From contig NZ_SHKX01000010.1 of NCBI RefSeq assembly GCF_004217445.1, forward strand, positions 890,651 through 954,650: a stretch of DNA of 64,000 nt, read 5' to 3'. The translations under genes were made by a program, and so were the position numbers. The DNA comes from Fluviicoccus keumensis (GTDB taxonomy: Bacteria > Pseudomonadota > Gammaproteobacteria > Pseudomonadales > Moraxellaceae). Shown one piece after another: positions 36,709-45,516 of the stretch (the stretch's first letter is position 1; each line of letters starts with the position of its first letter). Below the pieces are notes generated by a model. The model searched no databases, was not told where the DNA came from, and was given only the letters and a program-made list of their open reading frames with translations.

Positions 36709-37163
36709 TATGGTCTTCCTTAAGTCCTGTGAACGGTATCCATGCCCGTGTTCCATTGGCTCCGGCCGCTCCGGGCCGGATATCAGGCCGGAGCGGAGAA
36801 CCGCGCCTGAATACCGGGGTTGCCATGGCGTGCGGAAGGCGTAGCCTCCGGTGTTGCCTAGCCTGCTAACCATACGCTGGCTGGGGATTGAAGTTAACGG
36901 TCATCCCGGGCCAGAACGACGTTTGCGGGCATCCGGCAGACAGCCGGTCAGTGGCGGCGGCTGACCGGCGGGTTCATTCGGGCGAGGGCTGTTCGCACGC
37001 CTTGCGACGGTTTTTTCCCGGCGCTTCCATGGCGCATCATTTGACTTCTAACGCCATTTTGTTTGCGTTGACCGGCATGAATTGGTAAAAGGAGTCGGGT
37101 GTTGTTTTACGGAACAGTACTGTCATACCAATTATAAGCCGGATGTCAGGGGCGAGGTCGTAA
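36709..37163. other. Non-coding gap between divergent SGNH and START genes
   Basis: No gene is supported in these 455 bp. It contains GC-rich palindromic bits near 36,760-36,795 and a 10-bp palindrome ACAGTACTGT at 37114-37123 about 40 bp before the START-protein ATG, which could be an operator. A promoter cannot be named with confidence. Confidence 0.5.
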
Positions 37164-37826
37164 ATGAAAAGAATAGCGATTATCAGTTTTTTGATCATGG
37201 GAGTGCTGGCGGGTGGCTCGGCGGCGCAGGCGCAGGACGACAATGACCTGGCGTCCTTGCAGGACAAGGTGGGCCGGGAGTGGCAGCTGATCAAGCAAAG
37301 TAGCAAGCCGGAAATCCGCTCCTGGGTGAAGCGCGAGGACGGACACCAGATCCGCTCCTTCCGCATCGAGGCGACGCTGAACGGGACGCTGGAGGCTTTC
37401 CTGCAAACGGCGCTGGATGCGGAGAATTACGGGCGCTGGCACTGGCAGATCCTGGAATCGCGCACGCTGAAGCGGATTTCGGCACAGGAGTCGATTGTCT
37501 ACCTGAAGCACAAGGCCCCGTACAGCCTGCCCGACCGCGATGTGGTGGTGCGGGTGCAGGTGAAGTCATCGTCGCCCGGCGAGGCGGTGCTGTCGGTGGA
37601 GGCCCTGCCGAACTACATTCCGGCCACGCCCGGCGTGGTGCGCATGCCCGCCGAGAACATGACGGTGAAGGTGTCGGTGCGGCCCGGACGGCAACTGGCG
37701 GTGGAGGCCGAGGGTTTCTTCGATCCGGGCGGACAGGCGCCGGACTGGGCGGCGAATTTCGTGCAGCGTTCCGCGCCCTACAACATCCTGCTGGGCCTGC
37801 AGCGGGTCTTGTCGCTGGCGGGCTGA
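37164..37826 (+). CDS. Secreted START-domain (lipid-binding) protein
   Basis: The 220-residue protein has a signal peptide (RIAIISFLIMGVLAGGSAAQAQ). The remainder fits a bacterial START/SRPBCC fold: REWQLIKQSSKPEIRSWVKR, LDAENYGRWHWQILES, YSLPDRDVVVRVQV. Such proteins bind hydrophobic ligands such as lipids. It stands alone, and export to the periplasm is inferred from the signal. Confidence 0.82.
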   Translation: MKRIAIISFLIMGVLAGGSAAQAQDDNDLASLQDKVGREWQLIKQSSKPEIRSWVKREDGHQIRSFRIEATLNGTLEAFLQTALDAENYGRWHWQILESRTLKRISAQESIVYLKHKAPYSLPDRDVVVRVQVKSSSPGEAVLSVEALPNYIPATPGVVRMPAENMTVKVSVRPGRQLAVEAEGFFDPGGQAPDWAANFVQRSAPYNILLGLQRVLSLAG

Positions 37827-37936
37827 GCCGGGTCGCTCGGGCTGAGGGAATAGCCCTGCAAATTGCAAGGTCATGACCGGGGTGGTAAGTTCGGGGGCAG
37901 GCGCGCAGCCGATGCGCCATCACCCGCGAGGACGCC

Positions 37937-39301
37937 ATGAAACCCACCCGCATCATTCTCGACCAGAGCGAAATCCCCACCCACTGGTACAACATCGCCG
38001 CCGACCTGAAGAACCCGCCCGCGCCGTCGCTGGGCCCGGACGGGCAGCCGGTCACGCCCGACCGCATGCTGGCCATCTTCCCTGGTCCGGTGCTGGAACA
38101 GGAAATGTCCAGCGAGCGCTGGATTCCCATTCCCGAGGAAGTGCGCCGCGTCTATGCGCTGTGGCGGCCCAGCCCCCTCTGCCGCGCCGAGCGGCTGGAA
38201 CAGTTGCTGGGCACCCCGGCAAAGATATTCTACAAGTACGAGGGCGTGTCGCCCGCCGGGTCGCACAAGCCGAATTCCGCCGTGCCGCAGGCCTACCTGA
38301 ACAAGATTGCCGGAACGAAGCGGCTGGTCACCGAGACCGGGGCCGGGCAGTGGGGCTCGTCGCTGTCCTTCGCCGGGCAGATGTTCGGGCTGCCGGTGCG
38401 GGTGTTCATGGTGAAGGTGTCCTACGGCCAGAAACCCTACCGTCGTCTGATGATGCAGACCTGGGGCGGCGAGGTGATCCCCAGCCCCAGTCCGCTGACC
38501 GCCACCGGCCGCCGCCTGCTGGCGGAGAACCCGGACAATCCCGGCAGTCTGGCCATCGCCATTTCCGAGGCGGTGGAGGAAGCGGTGGGCGACGCCGGCA
38601 CCAAGTACGCGCTGGGTTCAGTACTGAACCACGTGCTGCTGCACCAGACGGTGATCGGGCTGGAAGCGAAGAAGCAGTTCGAGAAGATCGGCGAGTACCC
38701 GGACATGATCTTCGCGCCCTGCGGCGGCGGCTGCAATTTCGCGGGCGTCACCTTCCCCTTCCTGGGCGACGCGGCGGCGGGCGACAAGCGCGCGCAGAAG
38801 ATCCGCCATGTCGCGGTGGAGCCGACCTCCTGCCCGACGCTGACCAAGGGCGTCTACGCCTATGATTTCGGCGATGAATCCGGCTTTACGCCGCTGATGA
38901 AGATGTACACGCTGGGCCATGACTTCATGCCGCCGGGCATCCATGCGGGCGGCCTGCGCTATCACGGCGATTCGCCGCTGGTGTCCCAGCTGTACCACGA
39001 GGGGCTGATCGAGGCGGTGGCGGTGCCGCAGGTGGCGACCTTCGAGGCCGGGGTGATGTTCGCCCGCGCCGAGGGCATCATTCCCGCGCCGGAGTCAGCG
39101 CACGCCATCCGCGCCTGCATTGACGAGGCGCTGCGCTGCAAGGAAACCGGCGAGCCGAAGACCTTGTTCTTCAACCTGTCCGGGCACGGCCATTTCGACA
39201 TGGCGGCCTACGAAAGCTATTTCGCGGGCAAGCTGGAGGATTTCGCCTATCCCGAGGAAGCGATCAGGGCGTCGATGGAGAAGTTGCCGAAGGTGGGGTG
39301 A
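37937..39301 (+). CDS. Tryptophan synthase beta-like protein TrpB2
   Basis: PLP enzyme of 454 residues belonging to the TrpB2 branch, longer than classical TrpB (about 400). The PLP lysine is Lys111 in GSHKPNSA; the catalytic Glu lies in LVTETGAGQWGSS; the phosphate loop is PCGGGCNFAG. TrpB2 proteins usually act without TrpA and convert indole plus serine to tryptophan or salvage related substrates. No trp genes are near, so this is an orphan copy. Confidence 0.93.
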   Translation: MKPTRIILDQSEIPTHWYNIAADLKNPPAPSLGPDGQPVTPDRMLAIFPGPVLEQEMSSERWIPIPEEVRRVYALWRPSPLCRAERLEQLLGTPAKIFYKYEGVSPAGSHKPNSAVPQAYLNKIAGTKRLVTETGAGQWGSSLSFAGQMFGLPVRVFMVKVSYGQKPYRRLMMQTWGGEVIPSPSPLTATGRRLLAENPDNPGSLAIAISEAVEEAVGDAGTKYALGSVLNHVLLHQTVIGLEAKKQFEKIGEYPDMIFAPCGGGCNFAGVTFPFLGDAAAGDKRAQKIRHVAVEPTSCPTLTKGVYAYDFGDESGFTPLMKMYTLGHDFMPPGIHAGGLRYHGDSPLVSQLYHEGLIEAVAVPQVATFEAGVMFARAEGIIPAPESAHAIRACIDEALRCKETGEPKTLFFNLSGHGHFDMAAYESYFAGKLEDFAYPEEAIRASMEKLPKVG

Positions 39302-39357
39302 GCGGGCCGCGACGGGCGGTGGACGGGAAGTCGGGTTTCAATCCGGCCTCCCGTTGC

Positions 39358-39705
39358 TCAAGACGCCTTCCCGTCAAAATGCTGCACCGGCAGTTTCTCG
39401 AATTCCACCCCCTCCAGGCAGCGCACATTCACCGCCGCCATCGCCTTGCCGTCCGGCCCGGTTCCCTCGCCAAAGGGATGAATGCCGCAAACCGGGCAGA
39501 AGCGGTGCTGAATCACATGCTTGTTGAAGGTATAGGTGCTCATCCGTTCCGGCGGCGTGCTCAACACCAGCGCCTCGCGCGGCACGAACCACAGCAGCGC
39601 TCCCTTGCGCGCGCACATTGAGCAGTTGCAGGACATGACCCCGCCCAGATCGCCTTCCACGTCAAACGCAATGCCGCCGCAATGGCAGCTGCCGTGGTAT
39701 TTCAT
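39358..39705 (-). CDS. GFA (CENP-V) family zinc protein
   Basis: From ATG 39705 the product is 115 residues with the complete zinc-binding pattern: SCHCGGIAF, SCNCSMCARKG and HRFCPVCGIHPF. The family contains glutathione-dependent formaldehyde-activating-like and other carbon-sulfur lyase-like proteins; the substrate here is unknown. It is divergent from the LysR gene at 39836. Confidence 0.93.
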   Translation of the reverse strand: MKYHGSCHCGGIAFDVEGDLGGVMSCNCSMCARKGALLWFVPREALVLSTPPERMSTYTFNKHVIQHRFCPVCGIHPFGEGTGPDGKAMAAVNVRCLEGVEFEKLPVQHFDGKAS

Positions 39706-39835
39706 GTTCGTTCTCCCTGACGTTGTCCCCTGAACGCTAGCACGCCGCTGCGGCGGCGACAACGCGTCGCCGGACTCTTCCAACCAACGGATAATCATGG
39801 GATAAACACCGCTACTATCCCGCCGGAGAGACACC

Positions 39836-40747
39836 GTGCCCCACCTTGACGACATGGCGCTGTTCGCCGCCGTGGTGCGCGCGGGCAGCTTCACCGCCGC
39901 CGCCAACCAGCTGGAGCTGCCGCTGTCCACCGTCAGCCGCCGCATCGCGCTGCTGGAAAAGGCGCTGGAGACGCGCCTGCTGGAACGCACCACCCGCACC
40001 CAGAAGCTGACCGAGGCCGGGCAGGTCTATTTCCAGCATTGCCGGCAACTGGTGGCGCAGGCCGAGGAAGCCGGGCGCGCCCTGCAACGCCTGAAGCAGG
40101 AGCCGTCCGGCCATTTGCGCATGGCGATGCCGTTCTCGGTGGATGACAGCTGGGCGACGACGGTCATTTCCTCCTTCCTCGCCAAATACCCGAAGATCAG
40201 CCTGGAGGCGCACTTGCGTCCCGGTGCGCTGGACCCCGATGACGAAACCATGGACGTGCTGTTCGGCTATGGCGCGCGGCCGGAGACCCACCATCCGGTG
40301 ATTCCGCTGGGCACGCCGCATATCAGCCTGTTTGCCAGTCCGCGTTACCTGCAACGCGCCGGGGTGCCGCAGGTTCCGGCCGATCTGGCGCAGCATGAAA
40401 TGGTGCGGCTGACCACCTTGCCAATGGAAGTCTATGCGCCCGAATCCCTGCACGGCCTGCCGCTGAATTACCGCATGATTACCAACGAATTGCTGATGGC
40501 GCGGCTGACCTGCCTCGACGGGCTGGGCATTGCCTGGTTGCCGCAGATCAGCTGCCAGCGTTTTGTGCGTAACGGGTCGCTGGTGCCGCTGATGCCCGAG
40601 CATCAGTACGCGCTGCCGCTGTGGCTGATTTACCGCAGCGCCAGCCGCAGCACGCCGAAGGTGGCGCTGCTGGCGGAGCATCTGATGGGCATTTTGGGCG
40701 CGCAGGGCGCGTGGGAGGCGCTGGAGCGCGGAGTGGTGAAGTCGTGA
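39836..40747 (+). CDS. LysR-family transcriptional regulator
   Basis: The 303-residue protein starts at GTG 39836 with a GGAGAG site: N-terminal helix-turn-helix (FTAAANQLELPLSTVSRRIALLE) and an effector-binding domain (GHLRMAMPFSVDDSW, LTCLDGLGIAWLPQ) typical of the CrgA-like group. It is divergent from the GFA gene, which it may control. A palindrome-rich CGGATAATCATGGGATAA lies just upstream. Confidence 0.92.
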   Translation: MPHLDDMALFAAVVRAGSFTAAANQLELPLSTVSRRIALLEKALETRLLERTTRTQKLTEAGQVYFQHCRQLVAQAEEAGRALQRLKQEPSGHLRMAMPFSVDDSWATTVISSFLAKYPKISLEAHLRPGALDPDDETMDVLFGYGARPETHHPVIPLGTPHISLFASPRYLQRAGVPQVPADLAQHEMVRLTTLPMEVYAPESLHGLPLNYRMITNELLMARLTCLDGLGIAWLPQISCQRFVRNGSLVPLMPEHQYALPLWLIYRSASRSTPKVALLAEHLMGILGAQGAWEALERGVVKS

Positions 40748-40753
40748 GGCGTG

Positions 40754-41551
40754 TCAGCGCCCGGTGAATTCGGGCCGCCGCCGCGTCAGGAAGGCCTGCA
40801 GCCCTTCCTGGAAATCGTCGCTGGCGGCGCTGGCCAGGAAGTTCCGTTTCTCGGCGTCCAGCTGCTCGGGCAGGGTGTGGCGGGCGCTGTCCGCCAGCAA
40901 TCCCTTGATGCGGCCATAGGCCAGCGTCGGCCCCGCCGCCAGCCGCGCCGCCAGCGCTTCGGCGTTGGCGGCCAGTTCGCCCGGTTCGGCAATGACATCG
41001 ATCAGGCCGAGATCAAGCGCGGCCACGGCGTCCGGCGTTTCCCCCAGCATCAGCAGGCGCCGCGCGGCGCGCAGGCCCAGCAGGCGGGGCAGCATCCAGC
41101 TGATGCCCCCGTCCGGGCTGGCGCCCAGGCCGACATAGGCGGGATTGAAGCGGCTGTTGCGTTCCGCCACCACCAGGTCGCAGGCCGCCAGCAGACTGAG
41201 GCCGAAGCCCGCCGCGCCGCCCTGCACGGCAGCCACCACCGGCACCGGCAACTCCGCCAGCCGCTGGATGACCGCGTGCACGGCATCCACCAGTTCCGCG
41301 AAGGCCTGCTGTGCGGCCTCCGGCCCGGCGGCCACGGTTTCCTTGAAGAAATCCACGTCGCCGCCCGCCGAGAAGTAGCTGCCCTCCGCCCGGATCAGGA
41401 TGACGCGGGTTTCGGCCGAGGCGGCCAGCCGGCTCAGGGCCTCGTCCAGTTGCCGGGCCATGCCGGTCTGGAAGGCGTTCAGCCGGCGCGGCCGGTTCAG
41501 GGTGATGACGCCCAGACCGCCGCGCGGTTCGCAGAGAATGTCGCTCATCAT
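40754..41551 (-). CDS. Enoyl-CoA hydratase/isomerase family protein
   Basis: Crotonase-fold enzyme of 265 residues. The oxyanion-hole motifs are SAGGDVDFFK and VQGGAAGFGLSL; NPAYVGLGASPDGG carries the second active-site region with Asp. Of the two usual glutamates one is replaced, so hydratase versus isomerase cannot be decided. The ATG overlaps the acyl-CoA dehydrogenase stop by one base (TGATG), so the two enzymes are co-translated, probably for consecutive steps of beta-oxidation of an unusual acyl-CoA. Confidence 0.92.
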   Translation of the reverse strand: MMSDILCEPRGGLGVITLNRPRRLNAFQTGMARQLDEALSRLAASAETRVILIRAEGSYFSAGGDVDFFKETVAAGPEAAQQAFAELVDAVHAVIQRLAELPVPVVAAVQGGAAGFGLSLLAACDLVVAERNSRFNPAYVGLGASPDGGISWMLPRLLGLRAARRLLMLGETPDAVAALDLGLIDVIAEPGELAANAEALAARLAAGPTLAYGRIKGLLADSARHTLPEQLDAEKRNFLASAASDDFQEGLQAFLTRRRPEFTGR

Positions 41552-42771
41552 CAACCCACCAGATCCCGGCCGAAAATGTGCCGGGCAATGATCCAGCGCT
41601 GGATTTCGTTCGTGCCTTCGTAGATCTCCCCGATCTTGGCGTCGCGATAGATCGACTCCAGCGGGAAGGACTGGCCGGTTGCCGACAGTTCGCGCACGAA
41701 GCCGTAGGCTCCGCAGGCCTGAATGGCATCCCGCGCCACGTCGACCGCCAGACGGCTGCCGTAGAATTTCGCCATCGCGCCTTCCACTTCGGACTCGCCC
41801 TCGGTATCAAAGCGGTACGCCGCCTTCAGGTAGAGGTTGCGGGCATTTTCGATGTTGATCGCATGCTCGGCGAAGGTGAACTGCCAGTGCTGGAACGCCG
41901 CGATCGGCTTGCCGAAGACCTTGCGTTCGCTGATATAGGCGGCGGCAAAATCAAAGGCCGACTGCGCCATCGCCACGCCGATGGCGCCGATACCCATGCG
42001 TCCCATCGCCAGCGCGCCCAGCGCCACTTTCAGGCCGTTGCCGGGGATGCCGACCACATGGTCGGCCGGGACAAACACCTGCTCGAAACGGACATCGGCC
42101 GTCAATTGCGCGTGATTGCCCATTTTCAGGTCCGGTTTGCCGACACTGACGCCGGGGCTGTCCATGCCGATCAGGAACATGCTGAGCCGTGCTTCCGTGC
42201 GCGCCAGCACCAGGATGTAGCGCGCCACCACCGAGTTGGTGATCCAGCGCTTGCCGCCGGTGAGGGAATAGCCGCCCTCGACCGGTACGGCCACGGTTTG
42301 CATGGCGGCGGCGGAAAGATCGGTGCTGGCTTCCGGCTCGCTGGTGGCGAAGGAGCCGACAAACTCGCCGCGCACCAGCGCTGACAGATAGCGGCTGCGC
42401 AGCGGTTCCTGCGCGCGTTCCAGCGTTTTCCCCACCAGGATGGCTTGGCCGTCATAGAGCGCCGAGGTGAGGCCGGGCGAGAAATAGGCCAGTTCTTCCA
42501 GCGTCACCATCGTCGCCAGCGTCGGGAATTCCAGCCCCCGGCCGCCGACATCGGCGGCAAAGGGGATGCGGTACAGGCCCGCGTCGGCCATCTGTCGGAA
42601 AACCTCGTGCGGGAAGGACTCCACCGATTCCGGGGTGTTGTTGAGGCGGTGCGCGACCGGGCGCAGCACCGCTTCGGCGAATTCGCGGACTTCCTGACGG
42701 ACGCGGCGGGTTTCCGGCGGCAGCCAGACATCGTGGTGCAGGGTGTCGGCGCGGCGGGCGGGGATTTTCAT
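41551..42771 (-). CDS. Acyl-CoA dehydrogenase
   Basis: FAD enzyme that introduces the 2,3-double bond in acyl-CoA. The 406 residues show the N-terminal helical domain, FATSEPEASTDLSAAAM (FAD/substrate loop), GGKRWITNS, ERKVFGKPIAAFQHWQF and the C-terminal catalytic Glu region IYEGTNEIQRW. It lies upstream of the enoyl-CoA hydratase in a two-gene operon and downstream of repeat B and the hydroxylase operon, fitting a role in degrading hydroxylated hydrocarbon products. Confidence 0.96.
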   Translation of the reverse strand: MKIPARRADTLHHDVWLPPETRRVRQEVREFAEAVLRPVAHRLNNTPESVESFPHEVFRQMADAGLYRIPFAADVGGRGLEFPTLATMVTLEELAYFSPGLTSALYDGQAILVGKTLERAQEPLRSRYLSALVRGEFVGSFATSEPEASTDLSAAAMQTVAVPVEGGYSLTGGKRWITNSVVARYILVLARTEARLSMFLIGMDSPGVSVGKPDLKMGNHAQLTADVRFEQVFVPADHVVGIPGNGLKVALGALAMGRMGIGAIGVAMAQSAFDFAAAYISERKVFGKPIAAFQHWQFTFAEHAINIENARNLYLKAAYRFDTEGESEVEGAMAKFYGSRLAVDVARDAIQACGAYGFVRELSATGQSFPLESIYRDAKIGEIYEGTNEIQRWIIARHIFGRDLVG

Positions 42772-42815
42772 GGTGTTACCTGATAAGAGAGTGATTGCCT
42801 AAGGCTGTGCCGCCG

Positions 42816-43003
42816 TTAACCGTTGAACTCATTCCCTCCTGCAAAGCAGGGGGGAGCCGCGAAGGCGGCAGGGGGGTTGTGGACAGTGGCTGAGCACAAA
42901 CTCCGTTATTGAGAGTCTGTTCAACGCACCGCCGTTGACCCCCCCGGCCCCTGCGGGCCTCCCCCCTGCTTTGCAGGAGGGTATACACACATTCAACGGT
43001 TAA
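42816..43003. repeat. Dispersed nested inverted repeat, type 1, copy B, with 12-bp outer inverted repeats
   Basis: Core 42833-42981: left hairpin CCCTCCTGCAAAGCAGGGGGG, right hairpin CCCCCCTGCTTTGCAGGAGGG, which are reverse complements with small changes. Inner arms CAGGGGGGTTGTGG and GCCGTTGACCCCCCCGG follow the same plan as copies A and C. Outside this core a perfect 12-bp inverted repeat, TTAACCGTTGAA (42816-42827) and TTCAACGGTTAA (42992-43003), brackets the element. It lies between the acyl-CoA dehydrogenase and hydroxylase genes. Confidence 0.82.
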
Positions 43004-43035
43004 ACGATGACGGTAAGTTGTACGGGAGGAAGAGT

Positions 43036-44250
43036 TCAGTAGCCGAGGCCGCCCTGCGGCACCGCCTGCACCGGCGCGGCGTTGTTCGCCACGCTCTGCT
43101 GCAGCTCCGGCCAGCCGCTGGCCTGGTTGGCGGCGCGGATCAGCGGGAATTCGCTGCGGTCGGCCTGGGTGCGATCCCATTCCAGCAGCTTCGGGGTGAT
43201 CATGCGGCGCCACAGCGGCGGGATGAACGAGGACAGGATGGCGGCGAGGAATCCACCCGGCATGGACGGCTGTTCAGCGTGGGCGTGCAGGTCCTGGAAG
43301 TGCACCTGTGCGTCGGCATGGTGGTGGCTGTGGCGGGTCAGGTTATAGGTGAAGACGCTGCTGACGACGTGGTTGCAGTTCCAGGAATGACGCGGCTGCA
43401 CCGGCTGCGTCGGCACGCGGACGATGCCGTAGTGTTCCACATAGTTCAGCGCTTCCAGCACCACCTTGGTGGAGCAGCAGACAATGCCGTGGAACAGCAG
43501 GCCGGTCCAGCCCGCGCACCAGAAGGCGAAGGCCGAGGTGGCGGCGGCGACCAGCGCCATGCGCAGCAGCACATTGTTCAGGGACAGGAAGGGCTTGCCG
43601 ACCTTGTCCAGCCGCGCCTTTTCTATTTCCCAGGCATTGACCACGGTGCGCCGCATCGCCTTGGGAATGTGCCGGTACAGCGAATCGCCGCGTGCGGCGG
43701 TGGCGGGGTCTTTCATGGTGCCGACATAGGCGTGGTGGCCGTAGACATGCTCGATGGGGAAGGCGATGCCCCAGTTCAGCGCCATGGTGATGCGGCCCAG
43801 CCACAGCGCGAAGGGATCGGCGGTGCGGTGCGTCAGTTCGTGCCCGGCCAGACCGCCGATGCCGGTGGCGGGCAGCGCCAGGATGACGAACATCAGCGCG
43901 TAGTGATACCAGGCGGTGTCGTTGCGGGCAGCGATGACATCGATCCCGGTCAGCGACTGTACGAAAGCGCCGTAACCGAAGGGGTCCTGCGTGCCGCTGC
44001 CGGCGACCCAGAACAGCATGAAAAAGAAGGTCATGGCGGCGGGCAGTGACAGGTACAGCGCGAAGTCGAGGATGCCGCTGTGGGCATAGGGCTGGTCGAC
44101 GGAGTCGTGCGACAGCATCTGGTCGAACAGCACCACCGACAGGATCAGCAGGAAACCCGGCAGCCACAGCCACTGGTGGCCCAGCACCATCAGCAGCGAC
44201 ACGCCGGTAAAGAAGACCGGCCCGATAAAGAAGCGTGCATAGCGGAACAT
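43036..44250 (-). CDS. alkB: Membrane-bound non-heme di-iron hydroxylase (alkane 1-monooxygenase AlkB / XylM type)
   Basis: Integral-membrane oxygenase that hydroxylates terminal methyl groups of alkanes or alkyl-aromatics. From ATG 44250 (MFRYARFFIGPVFFTG) it is 404 residues with about six membrane segments. All the histidine motifs are present: HELTH (137-141), EHVYGHH (167-173), NYVEHYG (269-275) and RHSHHHAD (306-313). It follows 5 bp after a ferredoxin-reductase gene, so electrons probably come from that protein. This is the arrangement of XylM-XylA xylene monooxygenase, not the rubredoxin system usual for AlkB. The substrate is therefore open: alkane or aryl-methyl. Confidence 0.92.
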   Translation of the reverse strand: MFRYARFFIGPVFFTGVSLLMVLGHQWLWLPGFLLILSVVLFDQMLSHDSVDQPYAHSGILDFALYLSLPAAMTFFFMLFWVAGSGTQDPFGYGAFVQSLTGIDVIAARNDTAWYHYALMFVILALPATGIGGLAGHELTHRTADPFALWLGRITMALNWGIAFPIEHVYGHHAYVGTMKDPATAARGDSLYRHIPKAMRRTVVNAWEIEKARLDKVGKPFLSLNNVLLRMALVAAATSAFAFWCAGWTGLLFHGIVCCSTKVVLEALNYVEHYGIVRVPTQPVQPRHSWNCNHVVSSVFTYNLTRHSHHHADAQVHFQDLHAHAEQPSMPGGFLAAILSSFIPPLWRRMITPKLLEWDRTQADRSEFPLIRAANQASGWPELQQSVANNAAPVQAVPQGGLGY

Positions 44251-44255
44251 GAGGT

Positions 44256-45284
44256 TCACCTCGCGGTTTGATCGGAGAATTTGTCGAAGAACACGGCGTC
44301 GCGGTCCATGCCGAGTGCGGTCAGGCGCTCGATGGCCACGTCGATCATCGGTGGCGGCCCGCACAGGTAGCCCTGGGCGTTGCGGGCCATCTCCGGCGTC
44401 AGCGCCTCGGTGACCCAGCCGCGCAGGCCGCGCCAGTCGCTGTCCGCCGGTTCTTCCGACAACACGGGAATGAAGGCGAAAGTCGCGCGCCAGCGTTGCT
44501 GCAGGGCGCGGATTTCGTCGGTGTAGTAAAGGTCGCGCTGGCGGCGCGCCCCCATCAGCAGGAACACCGGCCGGTTGATGGCGTCGGTATCGCAGGCTCC
44601 TTCCAGCAGGGAGATCAGCGGCGACAGGCCGCTGCCGCCCGCCATGCAGACCAGTGCGCTGTTGCCCGGACGCAGGTGGAAATCACCGAGGCTGGCTTCC
44701 ACCGCGATGCGCTGATCCCGCGACGCGGGATCGAGCAGCCAGTTGGAGAAGCTGCCGTTCGGCACCCGGCGCACGAAGAAGGAAATCTCGCGGTTGCCGT
44801 CCTCGTGGCAGCGATGGGCGAAGGAATAGCAACGGGCGGGAATGTCGCCCTGCAGCGGCCGCAGCGAGGCGTGCTGGCCGGGCAGGTAGCGGACGGGATC
44901 GTCCAGCGTCAGGAAGACCTCGGCGATGTCGTGGGTCAGCATCACCTGCCGGGTGAGGGTGCCGGTGGTGTGCTGGTTGGCCAGCGGGTTCACCGGCAGT
45001 TCCACCGTCACGTCCGACAGCGGGATGCTCTGGCAGCCGAGGATGAAGTTGTCACGGATTTCCTCTTTCGACAGCAGGTAGGATTTGTCCGTGAGTTCGC
45101 GCACCTGGCCGGACACCAGCTTGCACTTGCAGGCGGCGCAACCGCCGACCTTGCAGCTGTGCGGAAAGGCGATGCCGTGCCGCAGCGCGCCGTTGAGCAC
45201 GGTTTCGTTTTTCGCCAGCGCCACCGGCGGCTGTTCGCCGATGACGAGCTTGTGCTCCTGACTGCGCTTGCCCCAACCGAACAT
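44256..45284 (-). CDS. Plant-type ferredoxin-NAD(P)H reductase, electron donor for the hydroxylase (XylA-like)
   Basis: The 342-residue protein has an N-terminal 2Fe-2S ferredoxin with ligands Cys44, Cys49, Cys52 (SCKVGGCAACKC) and Cys84 (LGCQS). An FAD domain follows (RCYSFAH) and an NAD domain (CMAGGSGLSPLISL, YLCGPPPM). It is first in the operon with the membrane hydroxylase, just 5 bp apart, and would pass electrons from NADH directly. A palindrome about 110 bp upstream may be its operator. Confidence 0.92.
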   Translation of the reverse strand: MFGWGKRSQEHKLVIGEQPPVALAKNETVLNGALRHGIAFPHSCKVGGCAACKCKLVSGQVRELTDKSYLLSKEEIRDNFILGCQSIPLSDVTVELPVNPLANQHTTGTLTRQVMLTHDIAEVFLTLDDPVRYLPGQHASLRPLQGDIPARCYSFAHRCHEDGNREISFFVRRVPNGSFSNWLLDPASRDQRIAVEASLGDFHLRPGNSALVCMAGGSGLSPLISLLEGACDTDAINRPVFLLMGARRQRDLYYTDEIRALQQRWRATFAFIPVLSEEPADSDWRGLRGWVTEALTPEMARNAQGYLCGPPPMIDVAIERLTALGMDRDAVFFDKFSDQTAR

Positions 45285-45393
45285 AAGCGGACTCCCGGTG
45301 GACGGTATGCCTGTGGACCGGATGCGGGCGGCAATGGCCCTGTCCGGAGTAGGTCTACCTTAGACGCTCGTACCAGATTGGATAAATACCGGA

Positions 45394-45416
45394 TTATGGG
45401 AAAGTCTCTTCCATAA
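45394..45416. promoter_or_regulatory. Candidate operator upstream of the hydroxylase operon
   Basis: TTATGG (45394-45399) and CCATAA (45411-45416) form an inverted repeat, 17 bp centre to centre, in the 232-bp gap between the divergent reductase and MFS genes. The right-face spacing fits a dimeric regulator. No regulator gene is adjacent, so the assignment is tentative. Confidence 0.35.
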
Positions 45417-45516
45417 ACGGGATAATCGGCGGGTTCCCGACGCAATTCTTGCGGGCCGACGGCGGCGGATGGCGTAGACTCAAGAAATTCCCCCTTTCCA
45501 CCCGTCAGGAATTGTC

